NCBI RefSeq assembly: GCF_038725785.1
Contig: NZ_CP109796.1
Coordinates: 5,704,501-5,768,500, forward strand
DNA from: Termitidicoccus mucosus
Lineage (GTDB): Bacteria > Verrucomicrobiota > Verrucomicrobiia > Opitutales > Opitutaceae
Length of the DNA: 64,000 nt
Reading direction: 5' to 3'
Under the pieces are notes generated by a model. It was not told where the DNA came from. It did not search any database and saw only the letters and a program-made list of their open reading frames with translations. Of the stretch, positions 16,380 through 26,100 are shown in pieces. Within the stretch, counting starts at the first letter, position 1. Each line of letters starts with the position of its first letter. The position numbers and the translations under genes are program-made.

Positions 16380-17495
16380 CTAGGGCGCGGGCCGGCGGAG
16401 ATCCTTCGAGGTGGCAAGCGCGATGACGCGGCCCTGGCGCCCGACCGCGCAGTAGAAATGATAAACCACGCCGTCGTGCTTCAACACCCAGGGCTTGTGC
16501 GCGAATTTTTCGTCGAAGGGCGCGCCGGGCTCCACCAGATGCGGGCCGTCCCACTTGGTCCAGCGCACCAAATCGCGGGAGCAGGCAAAGGTGTCGAAGG
16601 CGCCGGGCTTCCAGAAGGCCCCGAAATAAAACATCACCCAGAGGCCGCCGATCCTGACGATTTGCGGATTGCCGCTGATGGCCCAGCGCGACTCGCCGTG
16701 GTTGTCGATCACGGGCCCGTCGCCCAGGCGGCGCCATTCGCGCAGGTCGCGTGACACCGCCATGCCGATGGCCTCGCGGCCGTCGGGCGGACTTTTGCCG
16801 TTGTAGAAGATGACAAAAGGCCAGCCGAGCAGCGCCGGGTCGACCCGGATGATCGTGCTGGTGTAGAGCGTGGTGCTTTCGAAGGGGCGGGCATCGCGCT
16901 GCGCGCCGGAGAGGACCGGGTTTCCGGGAAAGCGCCGCCATTCGGCGGCGACGGACGGATCGTCGGTGGAGGCGAGCCCGATCGAGAGCGGGTCCGTTTC
17001 ATAACCCTTCTTTTCGCCGCCCACGTAGGACATCCAGTATTTGCCGTCGTAAGATTCGATTTCTTGCGGACCCTCCCAGCGATGATCAACCAGCGCCGGC
17101 GCGCCGTTGTCCTGCCATGCATCCCAACCCTCGCCGCGAAACGGGAGAATCCGGCCCAGCTTTTCCCAATGCAGAAGATCGTCGCTGCGCGCGAGGTGCG
17201 TTTCGTAGCCGGTCCGGTCGATGAACGACACGTAGATCATATACCAGCGGCTGCCGCGGCGAAACACCTTCGGCCCGTCAACCAGTTCGTTTTCGGCGCC
17301 GCGGAGGACCACGCCGTATTTCCACGGCGTCTTCACTTCCTCGTAAATCCGGGCCATGTCCGTGTCGCTGACCGCCCGCGCCGGCGTGTCGGGAAAGGGA
17401 AGCGCGCCGGGGCGCTCCGCACCCTGCGCCGCGAGCGCCAGCAGCCACCCCGCGGCCGCTGCAAGTCCGGATGTCATGACGCGAAGCGATTTCAT
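16380..17495 (-). CDS. Exported five-bladed beta-propeller glycosidase (GH43/GH117/GH130-like), paralogue A
   Basis: 371 residues with a signal peptide (1-25, ending AAQGAE). The body carries the repeating blade pattern of propeller glycosidases: DGPKVFRRGSRWYMIYVS, RSDDLLHWEKLGRIL, YDGKYWMSYVGG, WPFVIFYNGKS and GGLWVMFYFG. It is homologous over its whole length to the protein at 41013-42167; the two are nearly identical in the segment [17 protein letters not shown] cannot assign a CAZy family. One copy sits in each of the two apiose-type clusters, which hints at action on a linkage beside apiose. It overlaps the GH78 gene by ATGA (17492-17495) and ends 13 bases before the RLP start. Confidence 0.78.
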   Translation of the reverse strand: MKSLRVMTSGLAAAAGWLLALAAQGAERPGALPFPDTPARAVSDTDMARIYEEVKTPWKYGVVLRGAENELVDGPKVFRRGSRWYMIYVSFIDRTGYETHLARSDDLLHWEKLGRILPFRGEGWDAWQDNGAPALVDHRWEGPQEIESYDGKYWMSYVGGEKKGYETDPLSIGLASTDDPSVAAEWRRFPGNPVLSGAQRDARPFESTTLYTSTIIRVDPALLGWPFVIFYNGKSPPDGREAIGMAVSRDLREWRRLGDGPVIDNHGESRWAISGNPQIVRIGGLWVMFYFGAFWKPGAFDTFACSRDLVRWTKWDGPHLVEPGAPFDEKFAHKPWVLKHDGVVYHFYCAVGRQGRVIALATSKDLRRPAP

Positions 17496-20224
17496 GGGTG
17501 CAAAGCGGCGCGGGCCGGATCGAATGTGCTCGTGAAGGCATAGGTGCCCGCCTCCGCGAGGCAGAGGATGAAATTTCTTTCGCGGCCAAGGGGCGCGAGG
17601 CCGTCCGTGCCGACGGGCGTGCCGGGCTCGCTGGGAATAAAAACCCGCGCGCTCGTGTTCGGCGGCACGGTGATTTCCCAGGTCAGGCGGCCACCTGCGC
17701 GGCCTGACGCGAGGTCAGGCCCTACGCGCCGCCAGTGGCTCCTGATCTCGCCGTGCAGCGTCTGGTGGGAGGCGCGCGCAAAATCAAGCCCGGCGCCAAT
17801 GAAGGGCTTCAGCACGAATTTGGAATAACCGGCGACATCCGGATCGAGTTCGATGCCGGCGACGTGACGGAAGAGCCATTCGCCGACCGAGCCCAGCGAG
17901 TAGTGGTTGAAGGAGTTCATCGAGGGCTCGAAAAAACCGTCCTGCTCGGTCCAGCCGTTCCAGCGTTCCCAGATCGTGGTCGCGCCGTGGAGCACCGGGT
18001 AGAGCCAGGACGGGTAGGTCTCCCGCAGGAGCAGCCGGTAGGCGACATCGGCCCGGCCGGCGAGGGTGAGCACGGGATTCAGATGGCTGATGCCGATGAA
18101 GCCGGTGCTGAGGTGCCAGTCGAGGGCGCGGATGTTTTCGACGAGGTGGGCGGCGGCGGCGTTGCGCAGATGCGCGGGCACGAGGTCGAAGGCGAGCGCG
18201 AGGAGCCAGGCGGTTTGGGTTTCGACGGTCATGCGTCCGTCGGAGCGGACAAACTCGCGTTGAAAGGCGGCGCGCACGCGCTCGAACATGGCGGTGAAAC
18301 GGCGCTCTTCATCGGCGCGCCCGAGTTCGCGCGCCATGCGGGCCATCTTCGCGGCGTCATCGGCCCAGCAGGCGGTGGCGAGCAGGTTTTTCATCGGCGA
18401 GTGCGTGCGGAAACTCGTGTCGGTGGGAATGCACAGCCAGTCGCCGTAATTGTTGCGCAGGTCGCGGGTGCGGAGTCCGTCAGGGTTGGTGCGCTCGAGA
18501 TAATCGAGCCACGCGGTCATGGCGCGCCAGTGTTTTTCGATGATGCGGCGGTCGCCGTAAACGCGCCAGACGGTCCACGGCACGACGATGCCGGCATCGG
18601 CCCAGCCGGCCCCGCCGCAGAGGTCGTCGAGGCCGGTGAAATTTTCGCCTTCGCGGAGGCGCGGGGCGATGTCGGGGAAAAGGCCGTCGGGGGTCTGCGC
18701 GTCCTCGACGTCGGTCATCCACTTGGTGAAGAAGGCGGCGACGTTCATGTTGCAGGTCGCGGTGCGGATGAAAACCTGCGCGTCGCCCATCCAGCCGAGG
18801 CGTTCGTCGCGTTGCGGGCAGTCGGTGGGGACGCTGAGGAAATTGTCGCGCTGCGACCACGCGGCGTTGAGCCACACGCGGTTCACGCCCGCGTGCGAGC
18901 ATTCGAACGAGCCCGCCGGCGGCGTGGCGGAGTGAATGACGCGCCCCGTGATCGTGTCCATGCGCGGCGTGCCGGGGAAGCCGGTGAGCTCGACGTATTG
19001 GAAACCGTGAAACGTGAAACGCGGCTCGAAAAGCTCCGTGCCGCCGCCGCGCGCGATGTAGGTGTCGGTGGCTCTGGCGCGGCGCAGGTTTTCGGTGTAG
19101 AGCGTGCCGTCGGGATTCAGGCGCTCGCCGTGCCGGAGCACGATGCGGGCGCCGGCCGGCGCGGAGTCGAGGCGCAGGCGCACGCGCCCGGTGATGTTTT
19201 GCCCGAGGTCGTAGATGAAGATGCCGGGCGCGACTTCGTCCATGGAAACAGGGGCGATTTCCTGGGTGCAGCGCACCGGCTCGGAGCGTTGGGCGACGAG
19301 GGCGGCGGCGGGGGCGGCGACCTCGCGGGCGGGCAGCCAGTCGTGCGGCTCGCGGCGGGCGTCGCAGCTCTCGCCCATCATGAAGTCCGAGAACAGGACC
19401 GGCCCGGTCGCGCACTGCCAGGAGCGGTCGGTGGCGATCACGAGCCGCGTCCCGCCGGCCAGTTCGATTTCGAGCTGGGCCAGGAGGCTGTTTTCAAGCG
19501 AGCCGTAGCGGGCGCGCGTCTCCTGCCAGCCGACGAAACCGCTCCACCAGCCGTCGCCGAGCACGGCCTGAAGGACATTGCGGCCCGGCGCGAGGAGCGC
19601 GGCGACGTCGTAGGCGCGGTAGTGGATGCGTTTGTCGTAGTCGGTCCACTCGGGGGCGAAGATGTCCTCGCCGACGCGGCGGTCGTTGGCGTGGAACTCG
19701 AACAACCCGCGCGCGCTGGCGTAGAGCGTCGCGCGCCGGACGGGACGGTCGAGCGTGAACTCGCGCCGGAATACCGCCAGCGTGCCGGGCTCGGTGAGCG
19801 TGGGCGCGATGGCGGCGGGATCGCGCCGGATGATTTCGGGATCGGCGGCGATCCAGCGCGCCCGCCAGTCGGACGCGGCCAGCAGGCCCATGGTCCAGCA
19901 CGCGGGCGCGGAAAGCGCGGAGGCGCCGGTCTCGTCCCAGACCTCGACGCGCCAGTGGCAGGTGTCGCGCGAGGCGAGCGGCCTGCCCGCGTATTCGATG
20001 TGGGCGGCGCGGTCGCTTTCGACCCGGCCGGAATCCCAGAGAGCGTCGTCGCCGGCCGCGAGCCCCTCCTGTGTAGTTGAAACACGGATACGATACGCGG
20101 TCTGGCGCGCGCCGCGGCGCCTTGATTCGAGCCGCCAGCCCAGGCGCGGACGCGGCTCGTCGATGCCGAGCGGGTTTTCAAGGTATTCGCAGCGAAGATG
20201 GGAGATGGCGGTCGGGGAAGGCAT
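17492..20224 (-). CDS. GH78 alpha-L-rhamnosidase, cytoplasmic form
   Basis: 910 residues with no signal peptide. The N-terminal beta domain (CEYLENPLGIDEPRPRLGW, residues 11-29) and the Bac_rhamnosid_N domain (about 150-320) lead to the alpha/alpha catalytic barrel. The barrel carries the family signature DCPQRDERLGW at 468-478 and the later NYGDWL and TIWERWNGW motifs. The C-terminal domain contains an odd stretch, VGPDLASGRAGG, just before RLTWEITVPPN. It is encoded by a short inverted repeat (17702-17720) and interrupts an otherwise normal family sequence. The enzyme should split rhamnose from imported oligosaccharides or glycosides. It is 15 bases downstream of the MFS gene. Confidence 0.9.
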   Translation of the reverse strand: MPSPTAISHLRCEYLENPLGIDEPRPRLGWRLESRRRGARQTAYRIRVSTTQEGLAAGDDALWDSGRVESDRAAHIEYAGRPLASRDTCHWRVEVWDETGASALSAPACWTMGLLAASDWRARWIAADPEIIRRDPAAIAPTLTEPGTLAVFRREFTLDRPVRRATLYASARGLFEFHANDRRVGEDIFAPEWTDYDKRIHYRAYDVAALLAPGRNVLQAVLGDGWWSGFVGWQETRARYGSLENSLLAQLEIELAGGTRLVIATDRSWQCATGPVLFSDFMMGESCDARREPHDWLPAREVAAPAAALVAQRSEPVRCTQEIAPVSMDEVAPGIFIYDLGQNITGRVRLRLDSAPAGARIVLRHGERLNPDGTLYTENLRRARATDTYIARGGGTELFEPRFTFHGFQYVELTGFPGTPRMDTITGRVIHSATPPAGSFECSHAGVNRVWLNAAWSQRDNFLSVPTDCPQRDERLGWMGDAQVFIRTATCNMNVAAFFTKWMTDVEDAQTPDGLFPDIAPRLREGENFTGLDDLCGGAGWADAGIVVPWTVWRVYGDRRIIEKHWRAMTAWLDYLERTNPDGLRTRDLRNNYGDWLCIPTDTSFRTHSPMKNLLATACWADDAAKMARMARELGRADEERRFTAMFERVRAAFQREFVRSDGRMTVETQTAWLLALAFDLVPAHLRNAAAAHLVENIRALDWHLSTGFIGISHLNPVLTLAGRADVAYRLLLRETYPSWLYPVLHGATTIWERWNGWTEQDGFFEPSMNSFNHYSLGSVGEWLFRHVAGIELDPDVAGYSKFVLKPFIGAGLDFARASHQTLHGEIRSHWRRVGPDLASGRAGGRLTWEITVPPNTSARVFIPSEPGTPVGTDGLAPLGRERNFILCLAEAGTYAFTSTFDPARAALHP
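17702..17720. repeat. Small hairpin repeat read through by the GH78 gene
   Basis: A 7-base stem GCCTGAC/GTCAGGC with a 5-base loop is followed by CCTACGCG. The same layout (GGCCTGAC, five bases, GTCAGGCC, CTACG) occurs at 13655-13680 outside any gene. Within the GH78 frame it yields the extra GPDLASGRA peptide. Confidence 0.7.
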
Positions 20225-20239
20225 GGGAGAAAAACGAGA

Positions 20240-21529
20240 TCAGGCGCGCTCGGCCTCGATTTGCTCGAGCGATTTGCCGGAGGTGTCGGGCATGAAGAAG
20301 AAGCCGGTGACGCCGCTGATCAGGAGAAACAGCGTGAGCAGGCCGGCGACCAGACGGATGTCGGCGTGGGCCAGCATCGGCACAAAGAAACTCCAGAACG
20401 CCAGGACGGCGCGCGCGACGCCGAAGGTGATGCCCTGCGCGGTGCCGCGCAGCATCGTGGGGAATAGCTCCTGGCTGAAAACCTTGTAGAACGCCTCGCC
20501 GGCGAGCGCGCCGCCGCCCGCGAAAAAGACGATGTTGAAGACAATCGTGGAGAGCGTGAACGGCAGGACGAGGAAGATGCCGTAGCCGGCGACCTGCATG
20601 ATCGCGCCGATGCCCCAGAGGAGCCTGCGCGTCCGGTGGCTGCGGTCGGAGAACCGCATGAAGACCGTGATCGTGACGATCATGGCGGTGATGAAGCTCG
20701 CGCTGGACAGGCCCACGCTGGCGGCCTGGCTGCCGGCATCGAGCGTGCTGATGATGTAGGGATTAAAAATGCCCGCGGTGCCGGCGGCGAGGTTCCAGAA
20801 AAGATAGATGGTCGCCGTCCATGCGAGCGCGCGCAGGTTTGCGCCGGAAAAAAGGGCGCGCACCTGCCGGCGGGACTCGGGTGTTTTTTGCGCGGCTTCC
20901 TTCCAGCGCGCGGACTCGGCGAGTCCGCGGCGCAACGCCCAGGTGACGACGGCGGCCACGAACAGTTGCAGAAAGACAAGGCGGATGCCCAGCAGCCCGA
21001 GCGGCGCGAGCACCAGAGCGAGCAGCAGCACGATCACCGGGCCGAGGCTCCACGCCACCTGGGTGAAGCCGAGGAGCTTGCCGCGGGCCTTGGCCGGGGC
21101 GAGCTCCCCGACCAGCGCGAGCGAGGTGGGCACGTCGATGCCGACCGCCACGCCGACCACGAAGGTGCCGGCGAGCAGCATCGGCCAGTTCACCGCGAGC
21201 GCGATGCAAAGGATGCCGGCGGCGTAAACCATGAGGTCGTATTGATAGATGAACTTGCGTCCCAGCCGGTCGCCGAGCCAGCCGCCGAAGACCGCGCCGA
21301 GCGCGCAGCCGAGGGCGTTGGGGCCGATGGCGGCGAGGACGCCGATCATGCCGTCGGTGAGGTTGAGATAACTTTGGAAGAGGGCCAGCCCGGCGCCGAG
21401 CGCGACGATGGAGCCGGCATCGAGGTAGGATGCCATGCCGGCGAGCGCGGACCATTTCCATTGCTGGCGGGTGATGGTTTCGGTGTCCGGGGATTGGATG
21501 TGGGGAGCAGGAGCGGGGGGCGGGTTCAT
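20240..21529 (-). CDS. MFS transporter, sugar-porter-like
   Basis: 429 residues with about 12 transmembrane segments. The MFS loop motif appears as GGWLGDRLGRKFIYQYDLMVY after the second segment, then GVAVGIDVPTSLALVGELAP, and in the second half MRFSDRSHRTRRLLWGIG. The RGTAQGITFGVARA segment and a closing PDTSGKSLEQIEAE are typical of the sugar-porter/inositol-porter side of the superfamily. As the first gene of the minus-strand cluster and directly before a cytoplasmic rhamnosidase, it probably imports a rhamnose-containing glycoside or disaccharide. The cargo is inferred. Confidence 0.82.
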   Translation of the reverse strand: MNPPPAPAPHIQSPDTETITRQQWKWSALAGMASYLDAGSIVALGAGLALFQSYLNLTDGMIGVLAAIGPNALGCALGAVFGGWLGDRLGRKFIYQYDLMVYAAGILCIALAVNWPMLLAGTFVVGVAVGIDVPTSLALVGELAPAKARGKLLGFTQVAWSLGPVIVLLLALVLAPLGLLGIRLVFLQLFVAAVVTWALRRGLAESARWKEAAQKTPESRRQVRALFSGANLRALAWTATIYLFWNLAAGTAGIFNPYIISTLDAGSQAASVGLSSASFITAMIVTITVFMRFSDRSHRTRRLLWGIGAIMQVAGYGIFLVLPFTLSTIVFNIVFFAGGGALAGEAFYKVFSQELFPTMLRGTAQGITFGVARAVLAFWSFFVPMLAHADIRLVAGLLTLFLLISGVTGFFFMPDTSGKSLEQIEAERA

Positions 21530-21569
21530 GGTGAGGGGCGGGCTCAGAATGCGAACTGAAACAAATCGG

Positions 21570-21666
21570 CCATCTTTCTTCTTTTCTCTTTCTCTTCACC
21601 CTTTCCTCCCGGCCCACGGGGGCAGTCGCATGGAGGGGAAAGATAAGGAGGAAAGAAGAAAGATGG
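21570..21666. repeat. Purine/pyrimidine-skewed inverted repeat
   Basis: A pyrimidine-rich left arm (21570-21608, CCATCTTTCTTCTTTTCTC...) is matched by a purine-rich right arm (21635-21666, ...GGAAAGAAGAAAGATGG). It lies in the 253-base gap upstream of the MFS gene. Similar GGAAAGA/AAGAATGAAG units occur at 62380-62490. The rest of the gap (21667-21782) shows nothing I can name. Confidence 0.65.
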
Positions 21667-21782
21667 CGGTGTGGACGCATCATTAACAGAGATTATTTTG
21701 ATGTGATCGGTTCTCATGGTGAAAATGAATGTGGAAAATCAAAAAGTGGCCAAATCCGCCCCGTCCTCGGGCTTCTTTATGC

Positions 21783-22400
21783 TCAGAACGAACAGCCGGC
21801 CGACACCGAAATGCATGCATTGTTTTTGACAGTGAGGCCGGGATCCTCGCTGATGTTCGCCAGCCCCTTGCTGTATTGGAGTTTCAGGCAAAACCTGCCG
21901 TATTGATAGCCCGTGCCGAGGTTCAGACCGTAGTCGAGCGAGTTGGTGTCATCAATGTCCTCGTTTCGTCCGCCAATTTCCGCCCTGGCATTCACATTGC
22001 AGGCCAGATAGACGCCGCCAAAGAGCAGGGCTTTGCCGCCGTCGCCCATGTCGATTTTGAAAACCGCGTTCACGGGTGCCTCCACATAGTCCAGTTTGAT
22101 TTTTACGCGTTGCATGCTTGTCTCATACCTTCCGCCCTTCTGGATGTAGCGCAGTTCGGGAACCAGCGACCAGTTCCGGTGGAGGGCGCAGTCAGCAAAG
22201 GCTCCGACCAGGAAGCCGCTCTTGGATTTGATTGTTGCGCCGACGGGCATCTGGTCGATGGTCAATCGCGAAAAGCTCGCGCCGGCGGTCACGCCGCCGC
22301 TGTTTTTTTTGACGAAGCCGGCGGTTTGCGCGGACATCATTGCTCCGGTGGCGAGCAGTCCGATGAATAACAGGGCCAGTTTGGGCAGGTGGGGTTTCAT
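21783..22400 (-). CDS. Outer-membrane beta-barrel protein, PorT-like
   Basis: 205 residues from the ATG at 22400, which begins a signal peptide (LALLFIGLLATGAMMSAQ). The mature part shows alternating amphipathic strands, a glycine-rich start (GGVTAGASFS), an internal VPELRYIQKGGRYE strand, and the terminal aromatic residue expected for barrel assembly (SAGCSF). This matches the small opacity/PorT-type barrel families. The role is unknown. It is flanked by gaps of about 250-280 bases and is probably transcribed alone. Between it and the next gene (22401-22680) I see AT-rich sequence but no feature I can defend. Confidence 0.7.
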   Translation of the reverse strand: MKPHLPKLALLFIGLLATGAMMSAQTAGFVKKNSGGVTAGASFSRLTIDQMPVGATIKSKSGFLVGAFADCALHRNWSLVPELRYIQKGGRYETSMQRVKIKLDYVEAPVNAVFKIDMGDGGKALLFGGVYLACNVNARAEIGGRNEDIDDTNSLDYGLNLGTGYQYGRFCLKLQYSKGLANISEDPGLTVKNNACISVSAGCSF

Positions 22401-22680
22401 GACAGGGTGGATTTGTGATTGCGGTTGGAGAAGAGCGACGGGGTTAGGCTGGGCTGACCCATTCGGGTTGCTCATTTTCATTATTATATTTATATATACT
22501 CATTTACAGGGTTCTCGGGGTTTTATTTTTAACCAGTCCCTGCTATGAACGTTTGCAAAAAGCAAGGCCTGACACCGTGGCTCTTTTTGAGGCGCGCGGT
22601 TCTCATGGGAAATTGGAAAAAGCCTGAAATTTGTCCATGCGTTTTTAGCCTGTCACTTATTAAGCACTCTCGGCCTGTCC

Positions 22681-23121
22681 CTAAAAGCCAACTCTAGTAA
22701 TATCAGAGAAATTATAATCAATGAGTTTTTTATTTTCATCATATGAAAAGTTAAATTGATGTGTTAATGTCGTGCCGTAAACACGCTCCCAGAATATAAT
22801 TGATATCCTGCAATTGATTATATGCAAACCCACGCCACCATTTTCTTTATTTCCCGCCCGAATTGCATCATGCCATTTTTTTATAATTTCTACATCTAGT
22901 TCATATTCTCTTTTCATGTTTAATTTATTAACGACGGAGTCCTTGTCGAGAAATTCATTTTTATTGATTTTAGTATCATTAAAAATGCGCTTTATGAGCC
23001 GCGATTGCGCTTGGCCCTGCATATGAGCAATGCTTTCGCGAGCATGTTCATTGCATGACGTGCATGCTATAGCCATGATATTGAAAATTATAAATAAGAC
23101 GATGTATTTCACAAAATTCAT
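22681..23121 (-). CDS. Small exported protein; candidate immunity partner of the RHS tip
   Basis: 146 residues, AT-rich and unlike its neighbours in base use. A hydrophobic N-terminus (YIVLFIIFNIMAIACTSC) is a signal peptide or lipoprotein-type anchor with two cysteines at its end. The rest is soluble, with an EYELDVEIIKKWHDAIRAGN helix and aromatic-rich strands, and I recognise no family. Its start overlaps the stop of the giant RHS gene by ATGA (23118-23121). A small AT-rich gene directly behind a variable RHS tip is the standard position of an immunity gene. Export would suit a toxin acting in the periplasm or envelope. Immunity is inferred from position. Confidence 0.55.
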   Translation of the reverse strand: MNFVKYIVLFIIFNIMAIACTSCNEHARESIAHMQGQAQSRLIKRIFNDTKINKNEFLDKDSVVNKLNMKREYELDVEIIKKWHDAIRAGNKENGGVGLHIINCRISIIFWERVYGTTLTHQFNFSYDENKKLIDYNFSDITRVGF

Positions 23122-26100
23122 TTTGTTTGAAAGGGTCCTTTGTTAAAGAAAAATCCATTAAACCGTTCCACGGGGAATGCGTAATCATATGCTTTCGATC
23201 TCGGATTGCAAAATGTATAATGTGGTGATATTGTCCCAAATGCTCGCTTAGTATAGCTTTCAAAACCCAACCTAGATGAACTATCCTTAAATTGCCAGTC
23301 TTTCGAGTTTCTTATCCTCACGAGTTCTTCGCTGTTTGATCCACTCCCATGAAATATAATATCTGCATATTGGATTGAATTATTCAGCCTGTCATTAATG
23401 TATTGTGCATATCCGATCACATCTTCCACAACAGCTATTTCAATCGCCTTTCCGTCAGAGGCAAGTCGTTGATTTAATTCTGAAATCCCTTGGCGCCAAA
23501 CATCACCCCATGTCTTTTTCTCTTCTATATTTGCTATCGTATTATATATTTTTTCATCAGTTACCATTGATCCAGCAATTTCCTTGCCCGTGATCTCCTC
23601 CTGATTAGTTATTCTATATCTCTTGCTTTCCGCATTAAACAAATGCTGCATCGCACTGGCCCACGCCCCGTTGGCAAACTTCCCCCCGGCCAGTTCGGCG
23701 GCGGTGCCGCCGATGAGCGCCGCGACCGCAGTCCTCCCGGCGACATGCCAGCCGCCCGTGTTTTTCCCCATGTAGGCCTCCACGCCCTTGATGTGCATGA
23801 TTCCGGCGGAGGCCGCCGATGAGTAGAAGCCATGCCGGAACTCGCCGCCTTGCGCCTCGGAGGCCAGGCCACCCACCACGGCGTGGGACAGCGTGCGCCC
23901 GGTCCAATTCATGAAATCATTCGACCATATGCCCGTGCCTTTTCTCGCGGCGTCGAAATACCCGCCGATATAGCCCGAGACACTGGCGGTCATGGCCGAC
24001 ACCACCGCCCCCTTGAAGCCCGCCTTGACGGAGTCCGAGAAACTGGCGCCGTTCACCCTGGCCTCCGTATAGCCGCCCGCAAAGCCCCCCGCGGCGGCGG
24101 CCACCCAGGCATAAGGACAGAAAATGGTCACCACGGCGTAAACCACGATGGCCACAATGGCGGGCAGCATTTCCTTGAGCGAGACATACCCGCTCGGGTC
24201 GGTCGCGTTGAGCGGGTTGTTGTCCACATAGGAATACCGGTTATATGCCTGCGACGAGCCCCCGTCGCCCACGAACGGATCCGCCGAGAGGAACCGCCCC
24301 AGCGCGGGGTCGAAGACGCGTCCGTTCATGTGGATGAGGCCGAAGTCGTCGAGGTGTTCGTGGCCGGTGAAGCCGCGGGTGACTTTGCCGCCCTGCCCGG
24401 CGTGGAAGTCGAGCAGCACCTCGCGCCCGCCCCATGGGTCGAAGGCGAAACGTTTTTCCACCCGCCCCCACTCGTCGCTCACGGCCACGATGGAGCCGAG
24501 GCCGTCGAGATGATAATAGCGCGTCTCGATGAGCGAGTCGCTGCGGACGGTGCGGGTGGCAACCTTGCCGAACGGCGAATACACATGATACTTTTCCTCG
24601 GTGAAGCCGGTGGAGGTGTTGGTCACCCGTTCGTAGAGATCGCCGATGTAGAGGGTCTTCGTCCCGTCGCTGTGCTCCTGCGCGATGCGCTCGCGGCCTG
24701 CGCCGAAGCGGAAGCTGGTGCCCGTCGCGCCTTGCGTGATGGTTTCGACTTGGTTGAAGGTTGTCCATGTCATCTCGCGGCCCGCGCCGGAGAGCAGGTT
24801 GCCGTTGGCGTCGTAAGTGTAGGTGTGCGTGATGTTTTCGGCGGCGTCATAGACCGAGGTGACGGCGTGGGGGCCGGTGTTGTTGGCGCTGGTGTAGGAA
24901 TAAGCGCCGTAATCCGACTTGGCGGTGATGTTGCCGAGGACGTTGTAGGAAATGGTGACGGTTTTCGGAATCACGGGCGGGACGCCCGTGACACCCGAAC
25001 CAGCAACCGCCTGCAACTGCCATTGCACGAGGCGATTCAGGCCGTCGTAGGCGAAGGTTTCCTCGCGGCCAAGCACGTGGTCGGCGCGGTTTATAACCTG
25101 ACCGAGGGCATCGTAATGGTAGGTGTGGTATTGCGTCTGTGTGCCCAGGCCGATGCCGGAGACCACGGCGGAGACACGCCCGGTCACGGTGCTGACCACG
25201 CGGTCGTAGCTCAGGCCGTTGCCGATGGTGCCGCCGGAGATCGCCCCCGTCACCGTGTAGGCGTCGGCTTGCCAGAAAAGGTGGTTGGGCCGCACGTCGT
25301 TGAGCCAGCTTGACGGCATGACGCCGCCATCCGCCCGCACTTCCTTCAGAACACCGAGGGAGTTGTAGGCGTTGCGCACGCGGAAGCCGCCGGGATAAAT
25401 CGTCACGGAGGGGCGCCCGCAGGAATCGTATTCCTGGCCGATGGTGTAGTTATTCCCGTCAATGCTCCGGGTGATGCCCGACTGCCTGCCCAAGCTGTCG
25501 TAAAAAAACGTCTCCTGATAATCCGGTTTGCCGGTCGCCTGCACCAGCACGGAGAGGAGTTTGCCCTTGCTTTTATTGCCGCCGGGGATCGTGGAATTAT
25601 CATACGTCCACGTGGTCACGCACTTGATAACAGCGGAAGCGTCGCGGTCGGTGCGCGTGGCGAGGCGGCCGAGAGCGTCGTAGGTCAGGGTCGTAGTCTG
25701 GCCTTTGGCATCGGTCTGGGAGACAAGCTCGCCGAGGGCGTTGTATGCATACGTCCACGCGCCCATGTCGGGTGAGGCCATGCCGACCTTGCGCCCGCGG
25801 TTGTCATACTCGAAGGTGGTGGCCGCGGTGGTGCCATTTTCGCGGTAAACGGAGGTTTTGAGGAGGGAGCCGTAGGCGTCGTAATAATAGCGGATTTCTC
25901 CCCTGTTCGCGCCGGTGCCGTAGAGGTTGTTGATGCGGGTGACAACCTGGCCCTGGGTGTTTTTGGCGACCCGCTCGACCTGCCCGAGGGGATTGATGGT
26001 GCGGGTGACGAGGCCGTCGTATTCGATGGAGCTGAGCACTGCGCCTCCCCCAGCCTCATCGTCGGGCGTGGAAATTTCCAGCGGGCGGCCCAGGTCGTCG

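Noticed and set aside
17735-20080. Plus-strand open frame opposite the GH78 gene.
   Set aside because: Shadow frame with no recognisable motif; GH78 signatures are on the minus strand.
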